Program-made: the position numbers and the translations under genes
Origin: Limnohabitans sp. Rim28
Lineage (GTDB): Bacteria > Pseudomonadota > Gammaproteobacteria > Burkholderiales > Burkholderiaceae_C
Length of the DNA stretch: 64,000 nt
Reading direction: 5' to 3'
NCBI RefSeq assembly: GCF_000293865.2
Contig: NZ_ALKN02000007.1
Span: 122,799-186,798 of the forward strand
The notes under the pieces: generated by a model
The model's database searches: none
What the model was told of the DNA's origin: nothing
The model's input: the letters and a program-made list of their open reading frames with translations, nothing else
Shown here: positions 62,247-64,000 of the stretch, one piece after another
How positions within the stretch are numbered: the first letter of the stretch is position 1
How the letters are laid out: each line of letters starts with the position of its first letter

Positions 62247-63839
62247 ATGGACTTTGACTACGTGATCGTGGGCGGTGGCTCGGCCGGTTGTGTGCTGGCC
62301 AGCCGCCTGAGCGAAGACCCTGCCGTGCAGGTGGCCCTGATCGAAGCCGGGCCGCCCGACACCAGCGCTTTGATCCATTGCCCAGCGGGCATTGCGCTCA
62401 TGGCCCGCACCGAAATCGTCTCGCAAGGCCTGAACACCGTGCCGCAGCCCGGCTTGAATGGCCGCATTGGTTTTCAGCCGCGTGGCCGCACTTTGGGCGG
62501 CTCCAGCTCGACCAATGCGATGGCCTACATCCGTGGCCAACAGGCCGATTACGACCACTGGGCCGAGCAAGGTTGCACGGGTTGGTCCTGGGCCGAGGTC
62601 TTCCCCTACTTTCTCAAGGCCGAACACAACGAGCGCATCCACAACGAGTGGCATGCCCAAAACGGCCCTTTGAACGTGGCCGACCTGCAAAGCCCCAATG
62701 CGTTTGCCAAACGCTTTGTCGAGGCCGGCATACAAGCAGGTTTGGCGCACACCACCGACTTCAACGGCCCCACGCAAGAAGGCGTGGGCCTTTACCAGGT
62801 CACGCAAAAGGCGGGCGAGCGCTTCAGCGCGGCCAAGGCCTACCTCACGCCCAACTTGGGCAGACCCAAATTGCATGTGATGACCGGGGTGACGGTGGAC
62901 CGCATCGGCTTGGTGGATGGCGTGGCGCGGCAGGTGCACACCCTGCAAGGTGGCAGGGCGCAGACCGTGACCGCCCGGCGCGAGATCATTTTGAGCGCAG
63001 GCGCTTTTCAGTCGCCCGCCATCCTCATGCGTTCGGGCATTGGGCCGGCCGCGCACTTGCAAAGCCTGGGCATCGAGGTGCTGCGCGACTTGCCCGGCGT
63101 GGGCGAAAACCTGCACGACCACCCCGATGCGGTGCTGGTGGCCGATGCGCCGGGGCACACCGATTTGATCGGCGTGTCACCCCAAGGCATGTGGCACACC
63201 TTGCAGGCGTTGTGGGCCTGGCGGCAACACCGCACCGGGCGACTGACCACCAATTTTGCAGAAGGTGGTGCGTTTTACAAAAGCCGGCCCGACGTGGCGC
63301 ACCCTGACATTCAGCTGCACTTTGTGGTGGCCAAACTGGTGGACCATGGCCGCCAACTGACGCTGGGGCATGGCTACTCTTTGCATGTGTGTTTGCTGCA
63401 ACCCGACAGCCGTGGCCGCGTGCAATTGGTCGACCGCGACCCGCACAGCGCACCGCTGATCGACCCCCAGTTTTTGAGCGATCCGCGTGACCTGCAGCGC
63501 TTGCGCGACGGGGTTCGTCAGGCTCAAAACATCTTGTCCCAGCCCGCCTTGGCCGCGTATGGCAAAGAGTGGGCTGAGTCTGCCGATGCGCGAACCGATG
63601 AACAACTGGATCACTGGATTCGCCAAAACGCCGACACGGTCTACCACCCGGTGGGCACCTGCCGCATGGGTCAAGGCGACATGGCGGTGGTGGATGCGCA
63701 GTTGCGCGTGCACGGCGTGCCCGGCCTGCGCGTGGTGGATGCCTCGGTCATGCCGCGCATCGTGAGCGGCAACACCAATGCGCCGACGATCATGATGGCT
63801 GAGAAGGCGGCGGATTGGATACGGGCTTCAAGGCCTTGA
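62247..63839 (+). CDS. GMC-family alcohol/choline dehydrogenase
   Basis: A flavoprotein of 530 residues of the glucose-methanol-choline oxidoreductase family. The FAD motif is [20 protein letters not shown] at the N-terminus, [18 protein letters not shown] is the first GMC signature, [16 protein letters not shown] the second, and the catalytic His region is [11 protein letters not shown] near the end. AlkJ, the alcohol dehydrogenase of alkane degradation, is of this type, and the divergent alkB-like gene supports that role; choline-type substrates remain possible. The ATG at 62247 follows a G-rich ribosome-binding site; the longer upstream frame is not conserved. Confidence 0.9.
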   Translation: MDFDYVIVGGGSAGCVLASRLSEDPAVQVALIEAGPPDTSALIHCPAGIALMARTEIVSQGLNTVPQPGLNGRIGFQPRGRTLGGSSSTNAMAYIRGQQADYDHWAEQGCTGWSWAEVFPYFLKAEHNERIHNEWHAQNGPLNVADLQSPNAFAKRFVEAGIQAGLAHTTDFNGPTQEGVGLYQVTQKAGERFSAAKAYLTPNLGRPKLHVMTGVTVDRIGLVDGVARQVHTLQGGRAQTVTARREIILSAGAFQSPAILMRSGIGPAAHLQSLGIEVLRDLPGVGENLHDHPDAVLVADAPGHTDLIGVSPQGMWHTLQALWAWRQHRTGRLTTNFAEGGAFYKSRPDVAHPDIQLHFVVAKLVDHGRQLTLGHGYSLHVCLLQPDSRGRVQLVDRDPHSAPLIDPQFLSDPRDLQRLRDGVRQAQNILSQPALAAYGKEWAESADARTDEQLDHWIRQNADTVYHPVGTCRMGQGDMAVVDAQLRVHGVPGLRVVDASVMPRIVSGNTNAPTIMMAEKAADWIRASRP

Positions 63840-63866
63840 TGTCACTTGGGTTGTGAACCCAAAGGA

Positions 63867-63886
63867 AAAGCGCCCGAAAGCGCTTT
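63867..63886 (+). terminator. Small hairpin after the GMC gene
   Basis: A 7-bp perfect stem AAAGCGC / GCGCTTT with a 6-nt loop, 27 bp after the stop. A second small hairpin (TTGGGTT-GTG-AACCCAA) lies just before it. The T-run is short, so termination is uncertain. Confidence 0.35.
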
Positions 63887-63890
63887 GTCC

Positions 63891-64000
63891 ATGAACACCA
63901 TGACTCAGATGCCGTTGCCCCGTCGGGGCGATGTGGCCAAGCGAAGCGCCTCTGAGCCCTGGCAGGTGCCTGCGGCAGCTGAGTCTGCCGCAGGCACCTG
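63891..64000 (+). CDS. Possible start of a further gene, cut by window
   Basis: An ATG at 63891 opens a frame that stays open to the window edge: MNTMTQMPLPRRGDVAKR, then a Ser/Ala-rich stretch. AAAGGA lies about 25 bp upstream, too far to be a good ribosome-binding site for this ATG. The visible 36 codons show no recognisable domain and include a perfect 15-bp inverted repeat. It may be the N-terminus of the next gene or non-coding. Confidence 0.3.
   Translation, partial: MNTMTQMPLPRRGDVAKRSASEPWQVPAAAESAAGT
63963..64000. repeat. Perfect 15-bp inverted repeat at window end
   Basis: CAGGTGCCTGCGGCA and its exact reverse complement are separated by 8 nt and end at the last base of the window, so the structure may extend further. 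No T-run is visible on the part that can be seen. Confidence 0.7.

Overview
The window reads as a chromosome segment of a betaproteobacterium of the order Burkholderiales, most likely family Comamonadaceae. This rests on gene orders such as recG-oxyR-ubiA, the style of the ribosomal proteins, a Bug-type tricarboxylate receptor, a NahR-type LysR regulator and high GC. I cannot fix the genus from sequence alone.

Layout. (1) 1-9.6 kb: a tightly overlapping leftward operon (glutathione peroxidase, FAD amine-oxidase-like protein, DUF1365, CFA-synthase-like methyltransferase, chalcone-isomerase-like protein, MFS transporter, DUF3833 lipoprotein, SDR, NTF2-like protein). It is divergent from DUF2256 plus an Fe-S photolyase-related protein. 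This set resembles photo-oxidative (RpoE-ChrR type) membrane-lipid clusters. (2) 9.6-15.1 kb: tgt and queA (queuosine), separated by a LysR plus Rieske oxygenase/ferredoxin cassette. (3) 15.1-16.4 kb: a lower-GC patch with an orphan lipoprotein and a broken DNA-binding gene. (4) 16.5-21.3 kb: recG, oxyR, ubiA, proC. (5) 21.4-30.5 kb: spc/alpha ribosomal operon rplN to rplQ, initiator tRNA and terminator. (6) 30.5-36.3 kb: rsmA-surA-lptD, divergent from an AmgK-like sugar kinase and rsmE. (7) 37-51.8 kb: accessory metabolism (transporters, lipase-like hydrolase, M20 peptidase, MocA/XdhC pair, hydroxypyruvate isomerase-like protein, LRR-kinase, a PrpD/acyl-CoA synthetase/enoyl-CoA hydratase/Bug operon with an IclR regulator). 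(8) 51.9-60.9 kb: a bacterial microcompartment (BMC) locus. (9) 60.9-64 kb: AlkB-type hydroxylase divergent from a GMC alcohol dehydrogenase.

The most notable system is the BMC locus. One leftward operon encodes an ABC importer of the TauABC/SsuABC type, a TauD/TfdA Fe(II)/2-oxoglutarate dioxygenase with an unusual C-terminal extension, and a CoA-acylating aldehyde dehydrogenase with a C-terminal encapsulation-like helix. It continues with a complete small shell set (two BMC-T, one BMC-H, one BMC-P) and a 321-residue multidomain protein with an N-terminal encapsulation-like helix. A Crp/Fnr regulator is divergent, with a Crp-like palindrome between. The inferred pathway is import, then oxygenolytic release of an aldehyde, then conversion to acyl-CoA inside or at a protein shell. 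An O2-dependent oxygenase as signature enzyme of a metabolosome is unusual, and no phosphotransacylase or alcohol dehydrogenase is present.
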